Shown piece after piece: positions 23,528 through 32,350 of a DNA stretch of 64,000 nt. Position 1 is the stretch's first letter. Each line of letters begins with the position of its first letter. Below the pieces are notes generated by a model. That model saw only the letters and a list, made by a program, of their open reading frames with translations. It was not told where the DNA came from and ran no database searches. The position numbers and the translations under genes are program-made. The DNA lies in contig NC_133050.1 of the NCBI RefSeq assembly GCF_048771995.1, positions 2,182,501 to 2,246,500 of the forward strand. Direction: 5' to 3'. Source of the DNA: Taeniopygia guttata. Lineage: Eukaryota; Chordata; Aves; Passeriformes; Estrildidae.

Positions 23528-24135
23528 GTAATCCTGACTCCTAGCATAGCAAGGATGTCTCTTCCTATCAGGGGTGGGGAGTTTTGCAAGATGTAGGGGT
23601 GGATTGCTACTGTTTGTTCTGGTCCTTTCTTTGTATGGAGCGTTATAGCTACCAATTGGGTGCTTTTCCAAGCTCGGGACAACCCTCCCACCCCGTTCAC
23701 TGGAGGGACCTCCTTGTACTGCCAGTGCCGGGGCCATAGGGCTTGGGGTAGGATTGTGCAGTCTGCTCCTGTGTCTGCCCAAAACTGAAGCCCTATTACG
23801 TGGGGGTCTCGACTGCCATAGAGACGGCATGTCCCCCAAACTTTCGGGGGTTCCTTCCCTATTTTCAGGGCCAGGGCCACCCAGGGGTCCCGACTTGGGC
23901 TGCCCCCTGTTGACCCTGTGGCACAGGCGCTGCTTGCGGTGGCGGTGGGTATGAAGGCGCCGCAGGCTGTTCTGTGAGACTCGTTGGCAAGGGTATGAAG
24001 TTGGCTGCTTCCTGTGGGAGAATGGGGTACGAGGGCTCCCCGCCCCATTGGGGGTTGGCATGGATGGGCCGCCTCATATTCGCAGCGGGAGGAGGCTGGG
24101 TGCGGCCCGCAGGCCCCCTCCCTTTTCCGTTTCCC
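23518..24135 (-). CDS. pro: Retroviral aspartic protease (pro)
   Basis: Reached from gag by -1 frameshift at 24129-24135 and ending with TAA at 23518-23520. It carries the aspartic protease signature ADTGADCT and the C-terminal GRDILAMLG motif. Length is about 205 codons. No dUTPase domain is visible, unlike typical betaretroviral pro genes. A frame separate from gag is the beta-type arrangement; in alpharetroviruses protease is the end of Gag. Confidence 0.9.
   Translation of the reverse strand, partial: GKRKREGACGPHPASSRCEYEAAHPCQPPMGRGALVPHSPTGSSQLHTLANESHRTACGAFIPTATASSACATGSTGGSPSRDPWVALALKIGKEPPKVWGTCRLYGSRDPHVIGLQFWADTGADCTILPQALWPRHWQYKEVPPVNGVGGLSRAWKSTQLVAITLHTKKGPEQTVAIHPYILQNSPPLIGRDILAMLGVRITNL
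23521..23527 (-). promoter_or_regulatory. -1 ribosomal frameshift site, pro to pol
   Basis: The minus strand reads A AAT TTA with codon boundaries in the pro frame exactly as the X XXY YYZ rule requires, followed at once by the pro stop TAA. The same heptamer is used at the alpharetroviral gag-pol junction. After slipping, the frame is the pol frame. Confidence 0.9.
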
Positions 24136-26186
24136 TGGAGCCGGGACCTGCATTCCCTAGCAAGATGCCCCTTCCTCCCGCAACCCCAGCAGGATCCCCG
24201 CGGGCGTGTTTGGGGTGGAGGCGCTGCGGCAGGCCGCCGTGCCGGCTGGGGGCAGCTCACCGCGATGTGACCCGCCTCACCGCACTTGAAACACGCCATG
24301 GCATTGGTCAGGGTGTGGACGGCTGCCTGAATGGGCGTCAGGTGTTCCTCCCTAACTACGTGTCTGATCATGTCAGCCAGGCTAGCTCCGGCTGGCAGGG
24401 AGAGTAAAATATCCTTGGTAATAGAGTTGCACTGCTGGCACAGGCAGTCAGCTACCACGGGGCCCTTTGCCTCTGCCGGCAGGGTGGAGGAGTCTATCGC
24501 TGCCTGCAGGCGATCTACGAACTGTGTGAAGCTTTCGCTCTCTGCCTGCCTCACGGTGGACCACGGTGCCGGCTTAGCCACGACTCGGGAGGCTGCGCGG
24601 ATAGCCTCTCTGGCAGCCCGAGTGGTCGCCCTGACCTCCTCAGCCTGCATCTGCGCAGCTTGTTGTTGCGGCGTGATCATATCATCATGTTTTCCTATCA
24701 GTCTGGATAAGCTCGATCTGTGTAGGGGCTGCCTCGCGCCAGACGCTTGGGCTAACTGCTTCCTACAATTATCCTCCCATTCCTGTCTGAAGACAATCAT
24801 TCCCGCACCATCAAGTATCATGCGCCCTATTAGTTTGATATCAAAGGGAAGCAAGTCATCGTTGCTAAAAAGACCATCGATTAATGTGGTGACTATGGCC
24901 GAGTTGATCCCTTTTTCTGCGATGGCTTTGACAATTGACTGTATGTCCTTTGGGTTTATCGGGGTATATACCCTTTGTTGGTTTCCTTCCGGACCGGCGA
25001 GCCTCACCGGGAAGGCTTGTATGGCGGCCGCTGGGGACCATTCAGCACAGGCTATCTTTATTTTCCCCCAGTCAGTAAACTGGGCTGGTTCGTATTGTAG
25101 TTGTTTTTCGGCGCGGCTTAGAACTTTACTCGGTTTTGTTTCAAACTGTGCTGGCTCCGTTTCGTCCGTCTCGGAGTCATAGCCAGCCTCCGTCAGCTCC
25201 TCTGAGCTGGTGGAGCTGTCGCTGGTCTCCGAGCCGGAAGACGAGTGCCAGGGCACTTCCGGGGCTCCGCGCCGTTTTGTCCGGCCCCGAGCTCGCTCCT
25301 CCCCGTGGGGGTGGTTCCGCTCCCGCCCCCCCGGCTCGCCGTGCCTCCCGTGGGGGGTGGTTTCTCCCTTATATGGTGGCGGCGCCTGGCGCGGCCGCTG
25401 GTTGGCTCCGCGCTCCGTGCCGCTCTCCGCCCCTTTCTCCCGCGCACACGCATCCCCGAGATCGCGCACTTCCCGGGTTTTCGCGCCGAGACTACCCGGG
25501 CCCCGCTCCTCTCTACGGCTCCCGGCGCCATTTTCAAGGGGATAAGGAGGCGGCATGGCGGCCACGTTCTCCCGAGCCGCGGTTTCTGCGTCTCGGGCTT
25601 CTTTCGCCAGCCCTTGCCAGAAGCGCTCCGCGTGCCGTTGCGTCTCCGACAACTGATCGCGGGCCGGTGGCGGCGGCGGGATGGAGGAATTTGCGGTCTC
25701 TCGGGGGGTTCGAGCGGTGGGGGTTTTTTGGGGGTTTTCTGCGGCGGGGGTGTCTCGGGGGGTTTCTGTGGCGGGGGGTGGGCTCTGATCTGGGGGAGGG
25801 GGTGTCGCGCTGAGCCCCCCCGGGTCCCCGCCGCCGGGCGAATCACTCTCAGGGGCAGTCTGCGTTCCCGCTCCCACACCGAGTTTGGGAGTAACTAATA
25901 AACACGTACGCGCCGCGCTCCATGTCTCCTGCTCTTCTATCGCTTTGCGTAGGGCTTTCTCTACTTTGCCCCATGCTTTAAGGTTTTTGCCACTGCCTGA
26001 GGATTTTGTGTCCTCGGCTAGTGCGGCAGTGCATTTTTCCCATATTTCCGGATGTAACACATCCACAGGGCGCTCAATTGCCCCAAGCTCAAGCAATCTC
26101 GCTATGGCAAGATGAAAATCCTTGAGCTTACACCCAATACCCCACTGCGAATGAATGGCACTTACGATCCTGGCGATTGCGTCCAT
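23865..26186 (-). CDS. gag: Retroviral Gag polyprotein
   Basis: About 773 codons from ATG at 26186 to TGA at 23865. I chose this ATG over the earlier GTG at 26324, which lies inside the primer site, because it gives a matrix-like start (MDAIARIVSAIHSQWG). A long basic, proline-rich linker has two PPPY late-domain motifs. Capsid follows, with a major-homology-type segment (ESFTQFVDRLQAAI), then two nucleocapsid zinc knuckles of CX2CX4HX4C form (CFKCGEAGHIAVSC and CWGCGRKGHLAREC). Two knuckles is normal for class II retroviruses. The frame stays open upstream to the primer site, so an N-terminally extended form is not excluded. No breaks are seen. Confidence 0.92.
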   Translation of the reverse strand: MDAIARIVSAIHSQWGIGCKLKDFHLAIARLLELGAIERPVDVLHPEIWEKCTAALAEDTKSSGSGKNLKAWGKVEKALRKAIEEQETWSAARTCLLVTPKLGVGAGTQTAPESDSPGGGDPGGLSATPPPPDQSPPPATETPRDTPAAENPQKTPTARTPRETANSSIPPPPPARDQLSETQRHAERFWQGLAKEARDAETAARENVAAMPPPYPLENGAGSRREERGPGSLGAKTREVRDLGDACAREKGAESGTERGANQRPRQAPPPYKGETTPHGRHGEPGGRERNHPHGEERARGRTKRRGAPEVPWHSSSGSETSDSSTSSEELTEAGYDSETDETEPAQFETKPSKVLSRAEKQLQYEPAQFTDWGKIKIACAEWSPAAAIQAFPVRLAGPEGNQQRVYTPINPKDIQSIVKAIAEKGINSAIVTTLIDGLFSNDDLLPFDIKLIGRMILDGAGMIVFRQEWEDNCRKQLAQASGARQPLHRSSLSRLIGKHDDMITPQQQAAQMQAEEVRATTRAAREAIRAASRVVAKPAPWSTVRQAESESFTQFVDRLQAAIDSSTLPAEAKGPVVADCLCQQCNSITKDILLSLPAGASLADMIRHVVREEHLTPIQAAVHTLTNAMACFKCGEAGHIAVSCPQPARRPAAAPPPQTRPRGSCWGCGRKGHLARECRSRLQGNGKGRGPAGRTQPPPAANMRRPIHANPQWGGEPSYPILPQEAANFIPLPTSLTEQPAAPSYPPPPQAAPVPQGQQGAAQVGTPGWPWP
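24129..24135 (-). promoter_or_regulatory. -1 ribosomal frameshift site, gag to pro
   Basis: The minus strand reads G GGA AAC in phase with gag codons (CAG GGA AAC), the heptamer known from type D gag-pro junctions. Seven bases further lies a G-rich run (GGGAGG) that could pair with CCTCCC about 30 bases downstream, with a GGCC/GGCC inner stem, so a stimulatory structure is plausible. Confidence 0.9.
26160..26166 (-). promoter_or_regulatory. Candidate splice donor inside gag, codon 7
   Basis: After the seventh gag codon the minus strand reads GTAAGT, a perfect donor, in phase 0. A CAG acceptor at 20943-20945 lies in phase 0 of the env frame. This would give env the gag start codon, as known for alpharetroviruses. 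The acceptor's pyrimidine tract is only moderate, so the pair is an inference. Confidence 0.55.
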
Positions 26187-26308
26187 GACGCTCGCGGATC
26201 CCGGGGACGTCTCCCCTACGCCTAGATACGGTTTGACCGTTCCGGCCGCTGCTCCCGTCCTGGTGTATCCCGTCCGCCGGGGGAATTTTTCCTTTTTTTC
26301 TTCTTTTC

Positions 26309-26326
26309 TCCCGGGTTTCGGCACCA
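26309..26326 (-). promoter_or_regulatory. Primer binding site, tRNA-Phe
   Basis: The 18 bases TGGTGCCGAAACCCGGGA start three bases after the 5'LTR and are a perfect complement of the 3' end of vertebrate tRNA-Phe (ending GGTTTCGGCACCA). Confidence 0.9.
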
Positions 26327-26329
26327 GTA

Positions 26330-26683
26330 TGTTGCCTTTATAAAGGGCAACCAGCGACCTGGTTCAGGTGGCAGCACGGCGGCCTGGCCTCTCCAGGCCA
26401 CTCGGGCTAATCAACACACGCAGATACCAATGTGGCAGACGGTCGAAAAGCCTTTATTATCCTATCTCGTGGGTTTAAATAGTCTTGGGGGTTTTAGCTA
26501 CGTCAGAGGGGGGTTGGGGGGTCTCAGGGTTTAGTCGGGAGTGGAAATTTACCGGGGCAGGTGTGGCTACATGCTTCTGGGGCTTCTGGGGTTAATAGAT
26601 AACGTGGGGAAGGGAGAAGGGGAGGGGTCTATCTTTCCGTGACATCCCGTGATCTTCCGCTCGCCTGTCCCTTACCTACCACA
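26330..26683 (-). mobile_element. 5' LTR of the endogenous retrovirus
   Basis: 354 bases, with the same termini as the 3'LTR. By eye about 12 substitutions and two single-base indels separate the two copies. The flank beyond the LTR (plus strand from 26684) is a satellite-like array, not the sequence expected to follow the MROH 3' region. Confidence 0.92.
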
Positions 26684-26947
26684 GATTTGCTGGCACAGAA
26701 AGCCAAAATTTGGAAGATTCTGGGTTCTGGCTCCAGCACCATCCAGATCTGCTGTTTGCTGGGACCACCAGTGCACAGATTAGGAAAATTTTTGGTGCCA
26801 GAACAACCAAAGTCCAGTAATTTGCTGGCACAGAAACCCAAAAGCCAGAAATTTCCAATCCTGAAACCAGCCAGGTGTGGTGTTTGCTGGGACCACCAGT
26901 GCCCAGCTTTGGAAGCTTCTTGGTGTCTTCACAGCCCAGGTGTAGCA
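26684..26947 (+). repeat. Satellite-like tandem array, about 66-bp monomers in A-B-A-B order
   Basis: Monomers begin 'atttgctggcacagaaa' (26684, about 26819) alternating with 'gtttgctgggaccaccagtgc' (about 26752, about 26881). The A-B dimer is about 130-135 bases and occurs twice, followed by the start of a further A unit. It begins exactly where the LTR ends. Confidence 0.75.
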
Positions 26948-28110
26948 ATTTGGTTTTCAGCTACCTGAGGAAGAGAAGGCTCCGCTCAGACTGTGGCTTT
27001 CCTTTTTCTGGAACTGTTTAACCCAGCTCTGGACAGAAAACCCAGAAAAACACCGGCAGCTCACACCTGTGGCCCACCGAGGTCTGGGACCCTGCATTCC
27101 AGGGCCAGAGGGACTGAGAAGAGACCTAGTGAGCCAACTACAACCCACAAAAAGGACTTTCTGAATTGCCATCTCTTCAGAACTGAGAGGGGTTTTATTT
27201 CATATTATTCATGCTTGTGAATACTTTACTTGATAAATAAACTGGTTTTTTTCATTTTTCTCCAGGGAAGTCTTCTCCTGAAATAGTAGGGGGAGGGGCC
27301 ACTTGAACTTCATTTGTAGACGGACTCCTTTTGGAGGTTTCCTCACAACATTTGCCCTAAACCAGGACAAACAGTCACAATTGTGCCACTTCACCAGTGG
27401 CACAACTCCCCAGACCCCCAGGAAAAGAAAGGACATGTAACGTTCTCCAAACATTTGGCCTGCTTTGCTGCAAAATACATGCTGCACACACAGTGCAGTG
27501 TGGAAAGCCAAGAGAAGCTGCAGTAGGTGGCAAATCTTGGGACAGAAGCTCGACCTTGTTCTCCATGAGAGGTTCTTGACAAGAGCAGACAGGAGAAGAT
27601 TCCTGGAAAAGTGCAACAGCTTTCCAGAAGTGAAATGAAGATGAAAGAAACTATCAAAAATGTTTTCCTCTTTATTTCTATGCTCCCCTCTTCCATGTTG
27701 CACGACTTCTCCATGATGTGAATTCCAAATGAATCTCACCTCTAAGATGGGTCACTTAGCAAGTTATAAACACTCTAAAATACCATGAGCTACACACAGT
27801 TTTCCTTCCCCTGTTTTTACTGGAAAGCAACGCTGGAGACATAAGTGCAGTGCTTGGGTCACGTATGAATCCTACACCAAGGGAATGTGCCCCAATAGTG
27901 TTTGAACCTCAGCAAGGACAATGCACAGCAGCGACACAGCGGAGGGGATTTCTCTGCCAGTGTGCAGGAGTCAGGACTCTGGATCTGGGCTCAACACTGC
28001 AAAGTTCCCGTGTTTGGACAGAGGAAGGGGCTGTCCCCAGGGCGCGTGGGGCTCGGCCGTTGGGCAAGCAGGGAACGGACACGTGGACAAACGGCCTCGG
28101 TGCTTCAGTT
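26948..28110. other. Spacer, nothing recognised
   Basis: Unique-looking sequence between the satellite-like array and the GC-rich 5' region of the PIM-like gene. No exon is supported. Confidence 0.4.
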
Positions 28111-28168
28111 GCAGAGGCAGCAGCGGCGGCGGCGGCAGCAGCGGCGGCAGCAGCGGCAGCAAAAGCAG
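28111..28168 (+). repeat. GCA/GGC trinucleotide repeat
   Basis: A run of mixed GCA, GCG and GGC triplets upstream of the PIM-like start codon. It lies in the GC-rich promoter-proximal region and is probably 5'UTR or promoter. Confidence 0.85.
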
Positions 28169-28274
28169 TTTTTCTCTTCTTTTTCTTTCTCTTCTTTCTC
28201 TCCGGCTGTGGGACACCTTCCTCTCAGTGTCCCTCACCCGCTGTCCCTCCCCTCTCCCCGCGTCCTTCTCCCCC

Positions 28275-30928
28275 ATGCCGGGCCGGGTCATGCCCCCGGC
28301 CCACCCCCGGCCCCGGGCGGGGCTGCCCCGTCCCCGTCCCCGCCCGCCCCGCCGCGGTCTCGCCTCCGCCCGGCTCTGGGCGTGCTGGCGGTGGCGCTGC
28401 TGGGCGGGCATCAGTGCCCGGGGCTGGGCCCTTTGGCTCCACCTGGCCCGAGCCCGGCCCCGGCCCCGGCCCCGGCTCCTCCCGGGCCCCGCGGAGGACA
28501 CACGCGGCACGGCCGCTGCCGCCTCCGCCGCGGCTTCCCCGGCCCGAGCTCCGCTGCTCAGCAGCGCGGCCGCCGGCCCCGAGCCTCCCGTGTCCCGTTC
28601 CCGAGACCGAAGGCCTGGGGATGGCCGGCCCGAGGCGGTTGAGGGGCGCTCGGGGGCTGCTCCTGGCCCCGGGCCGAGCACTGACAGCCGCGTCCCGCCC
28701 GCAGGGAAGGCGCAGGAGGCGCTGCAGCAGCGCTACCGAGTGGGTTCGCTGCTGGGGCGCGGCGGCTTCGGCAGCGTCTTCGTAGCCACGCGGCTCTCGG
28801 ACGGTGCCCTGGTGAGCGGCGGGGCCGGCAGCGGGCGCAGGAGGAGTAGGAGGAGGAGGAGGAGGCGGAGGAGGAGGAGGAGGAGGAGGAGGATGGAGGA
28901 GGATGGAGGAGGAAGAGAAGGAGGAGGAAGAGAAGGAGGAGGAGGAGGAGGAGGCGGAGGGGGAGGAAGAGAAGGAGGAGGAGGAGGAGGCGGAGGAGGA
29001 GGAAGAGAAGGAGGAGGAGGAGGTGGCGGAGGAGGAGGAGGAGAAGGGAGGAGGAGGATGGGGCTCGGCAGGGCGGGCGGCGAACTGAACCCGGTGGTGC
29101 CTTTGGTTTGCAGGTGGCCATCAAAAGGGTGCCACGGAACCGCGTCCGGCACTGGGACGAGCTGCTGAGTGAGCGGGGCCAGCGGGAACAGCCGGGCCGT
29201 GCCAGGCGGGGATGAGGCGAGGCCCGGCATGGGGGAAGCCACCAGGACCCCTCAATGGGGAGCGGGCGTGGGGCCAGCGCAGGGCGCAGAGCATCCCGGG
29301 CTGGCTGAGGGGTTCCCCAGCCCTGGCAGGACATCAGTCCCACTGGTGGCACCGTGGTCCTCCCGCAGCCCGACGGCACCAGCGCACCCCTGGAGATCGT
29401 GCTGCTGGACAAGGTGTCCACTGGCTTCCCTGGTGTGGTCCAGCTGCTGGAGTGGCTTGAGCTCCCCAACAACATCGTGATGGTGCTGGAGCGGCCGGAG
29501 CGGTCTCAGGACCTCCTGCATTTCATTCGGGCACGGAGGTTCCTGTCTGAAGAGGTGGCACGGCAGCTGTTCCGCCAGGTGCTGGAGGCCGTGCGGCACT
29601 GCACCAGCCAAGGGGTCCTGCACCGCGACATCAAACCAGAGAACATCCTGGTTGACCTGGCCACTGGCCAGGCAAAATTGATCGACTTTGGCTGTGGCAC
29701 CTACCTGCAAGACACAGCCTACACTCACTTTGCAGGTGAGCCTGGGCAGGGGTGTGCTCCCGGTCCTGCCATCTCATGGCCCAACATCTCACAGGCCAAG
29801 CTGGGTGTGGCAGCGAGGATTCTCCCTTTTGCTGTCAGTCAGGGTACTGAGCCTTCCCCTGAGTTGCTTTTGAGCGGGGCTGGGTAGGGAGGCATCTTCC
29901 AGGCCCACTGGCAGCCTTTGCCCACCACTCTGCCTGGGGCTGGGGTTGGAGCAGCAGCAGCCAGCCCAACAAAAGCACCCGTGGGTGGGGGTAGCATAGG
30001 AGGGAGCCAGAACCAGTGCACCAGCCAGTTTGGTGTGCAGGTGAGAGGAAGGGCTTGGGCTGCTCCACTCACCTTGTTTGCCTTGGCTTCATAATATTTT
30101 TAGGGCACTGCAGGCAGGGAGGATAAGGAGATGATTTTTCCCCCAGCCCTGAGTGGGTTTTTGCTTTGCATGTCACGGTCAGGCCTTGCCGGGGCTTCTG
30201 CTGCCCTCTTCCAACACCAGTGGCTTCTTGTCCAGCCCTGAGTTTGTACACATGTCCCAGGTGCTGGCGAGAGTGCAGCAGTCGCCCCGTGTGCCACTGG
30301 GGCGGCCCCTGCACGCCCAGGGATGCTGGGGCCAGGCTCTGGAAGCAGCAGCATCCCCCTGATGAACTCCATCTGTATTCCATAGGAACACTGTCATACA
30401 GCCCCCCAGAATGGACCCACTTGGGCTGGTACCATGGCGAGGCAGCAACGATCTGGTCCCTGGGCATCCTGCTGCACCAGATGGTCTGCGGGCAGCACCC
30501 TTTCAGGAGGGGCCGGAAGATCAGCTGGGACCATCAGCTCTCGCTGCCACAGCGGCTCTCTCCAGGTGGATCCTCATCTCTGGCCACGGGGGAATACCAG
30601 TGCTGGGAGACAGCAGCAGCTTGTGAGCATCTCGCTCTGGCAGCTGCTGAGGAGGTGCCACATGTCCTGCTCTCCTGCTCTCCTCCACAACAGGGAATTG
30701 ATAGGAAAGTTTAGGCACAGCTCTGAGCACAAAAGCAGCATGGCCTGGGCATGGGAAGAGTGGGGCAAAGCAGACAGGAGCCTTCTCTAGCTGACCGCTG
30801 GTTTCTGGTTTCTCTGCCCAGAGTGCCAAGATCTTATCAGGTGGTGTTTATCCATGCACTTCTTGGACAGACCTTCATTAGAAGACCTGTTCTATGATCC
30901 TTGGATACAGGATATTCACCTGCCATAG
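28275..30928 (+). CDS. PIM1-like: PIM1-like serine/threonine kinase, probable broken donor after exon 3
   Basis: The frame is open from ATG 28275 through exon 2. The conserved part of exon 2 starts at acceptor 28704 and ends at 28811. Further exons: 29114-29168, 29369-29735, 30386-30565, 30822-30928 (TAG). These match the PIM1 exon pattern. Visible kinase parts: glycine loop [12 protein letters not shown] lysine, the PIM hinge ERPE, catalytic HRDIKPEN, metal-binding DFG (IDFGCG), SPPEW, and the C-terminal [10 protein letters not shown] block. The Arg/Pro-rich N-terminus is like songbird PIM1-like predictions. PIM kinases are constitutively active cytosolic and nuclear kinases promoting survival and growth. 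Problem: exon 4 needs a phase-0 donor before it, but after GAG CTG at 29164 the sequence is CTGAGT, not GTGAGT. The next GT (29169) is out of phase. Skipping exon 3 is in frame but removes the VAIK lysine. The gene may be a recent pseudogene or make a dead kinase. Confidence 0.85.
28841..29059 (+). repeat. (GGA)n-rich purine tract in PIM-like intron
   Basis: About 220 bases, nearly all G or A on this strand, built from GGA, GAA and occasional GGC units. It fills most of the intron between the glycine-loop exon and the VAIK exon. Such mirror-like homopurine tracts can form triplex DNA and are often misassembled. Confidence 0.92.
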
Positions 30929-31203
30929 AAAAAGGGAGAGAGCCACATGCACACTTTGCTCCAGGGCCCTGGTAAGTTACAGGTCCACACACGCCCTGGC
31001 AATCAGAAGCAAGGAAACCCAGACTTTTTTCCCTGCCTGTATCAATGCACTGGGATTGTTGGGTGGGAACACGCAGCCCTTGTGCTGGAGCTGAGCTGCT
31101 CTGCCCAGCACTGGTGGCTGCCATCCGAGCTGGTTTTGCTTGTCCTGCTTCCCTGACAGCTGGGGCCCTGGGCAGAACCCTGACAGCCTGGTCTGACCCC
31201 CAG

Positions 31204-32350
31204 GGAAGGAGAAGGAGCCCCTGGAGAAGCTGTACCAGGTGGGGCTGCTGCTGCTGCTGGAGACAGCAACGACAACATCAAGGATGACAACCTCTTCCTC
31301 AACCTGGCCACTGGCAGCTGAAGATGATGGACTTGTGGCACCGTCTTCAAAGCCAGGCTCCACAGCGAATTCGCAGATGAGTCCACAGCCGGGGAAATGC
31401 TCCCAGATTTGGGCATTGCTCAGACTGGCTGGGAACAAAAGTTTCTCCCTTTGCTGGGGCAGATGCAACTTCAGTCGGCTGCCCAGCTGCTTTTTGGCAG
31501 GGCTGGGGGCGTGGGCTGGGGTGGATACAAGATGGGAGTTGGCTCCTGGCCCTGCCAACAGCCCCCAGCACCCAGCATGGCCTGGGCTGAGGCTGGGGCT
31601 GGGGCTGGGGCAGCCAGCCCGGCACAGAGAAACCCCCATGGCGGGAGCAGAGGTGGGACTCCAGAACCTGTGCAGGGGCTGCTTTGCTTTGCGGGCAAGG
31701 AAGGGCTTGGGCTGCTCCACTGCCCTTGTTTGCTTTGGGATCACCGTTATTTTGGGGGGCAGTGCAGGAGGGAAGAGAGAAAGTGTGGCCTTCTCTCCCC
31801 CATGGGTGGGATTTTCCCTAGCATGTAGGGGTTGGGCCTTCCTCAGACCTCTGACAGAGATAAGAGTTTTTTTCTTGTTTCCCCTTGTCTCTAATCTCTT
31901 TTCAACAGTTTGTTGTTTGTTTTTCTAGAGGAAGCGTTCTATGTAAGGTCCAGTCGGAATTGGGAAGTGCCTGGGAGCAGCTGCAGCGTGGATGGGCCGT
32001 GCCCTTGGAGAAGGCTGAGGACATCGTTTGGGACCAGCTTTTCTCCCAGCGGAGGATGGCGTGAGGTGAGTCCCCGTCTGCTTGGCATGGTGGGATCAGA
32101 GCTTTTGGGAGACAGCAACAAGCACAAGGAGGCTCCTGCTCTGGGCAGCTGCTGAGGGGCTGGATGTGCTGTGGCTGGCTGCAGGCTGGGAATGTCCTGC
32201 CCTCCTGCTCTGCTCCCAAAGGCAGCAGTGATGGGCAGCTCTGGGCACAGCTCTGGGCACGGCCAGCATGGCCTGGGCTCTGTGGGCAGCTGGGACAAGG
32301 GGACAGCAGCCTTCAGCTGACGGGCAGTTTCTGGTTTCTCTCCTTGCAGC
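31204..32350 (+). pseudogene. Decayed tandem copy of the PIM-like gene
   Basis: After a CAG at 31201-31203 the sequence encodes GKEKEPLEKLYQVGLLL, a PIM glycine-loop exon start. It then jumps directly to a catalytic-loop remnant (DNIKDDNLFLNLATG) with a stop and frameshifts, so the region between is deleted. 31440-31915 resembles the intron at 29740-30385, for example 'gaagggcttgggctgctccac'. 31928-32066 ends with a remnant of the next exon (EDIVWDQLFSQRR, then a stop). 32067-32349 resembles the intron at 30566-30821. The final exon is absent. HRD and DFG motifs are lost. Confidence 0.75.

Larger units (their letters stand above)
18526..26683 (-). mobile_element. Near-complete endogenous retrovirus (beta-like gag-pro-pol, gamma-type env)
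   Basis: Order on the minus strand: 5'LTR (26330-26683), tRNA-Phe primer site, gag, pro, pol, env, polypurine tract, 3'LTR (18526-18881). Gag, pro and pol lie in three frames linked by two -1 frameshift sites, as in betaretroviruses. Env has the CxxC and CX6CC signatures of gammaretroviral envelopes, a combination known from type D retroviruses. All enzymatic motifs are present. Gag, pro and pol are uninterrupted; env has one in-frame stop. The two LTRs differ at about a dozen substitutions plus two small indels. No target-site duplication is seen: left flank 'ctggg', right flank 'gattt'. Confidence 0.93.

Noticed and set aside
21813..23531. Plus-strand frames opposite pol
   Set aside because: They are antisense shadows of reverse transcriptase and integrase coding sequence.
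24331..25813. Plus-strand open frames opposite retroviral gag
   Set aside because: They are shadows of the real gag frame on the minus strand, with no independent motif or start context.
26187..26324. Gag start at the GTG in 26324
   Set aside because: That codon lies inside the tRNA primer site. The first ATG in frame is at 26186 and gives a normal matrix start.
27971..28681. Long open frames on both strands near the PIM-like 5' end
   Set aside because: GC content above 70% removes stop codons in all frames. Only the frame joining the glycine-loop exon is kept.
28558..29475. Minus-strand open frame rich in Leu, Ser and Pro
   Set aside because: It is antisense of the PIM-like exons and the GGA-rich intron; low complexity, no motif.
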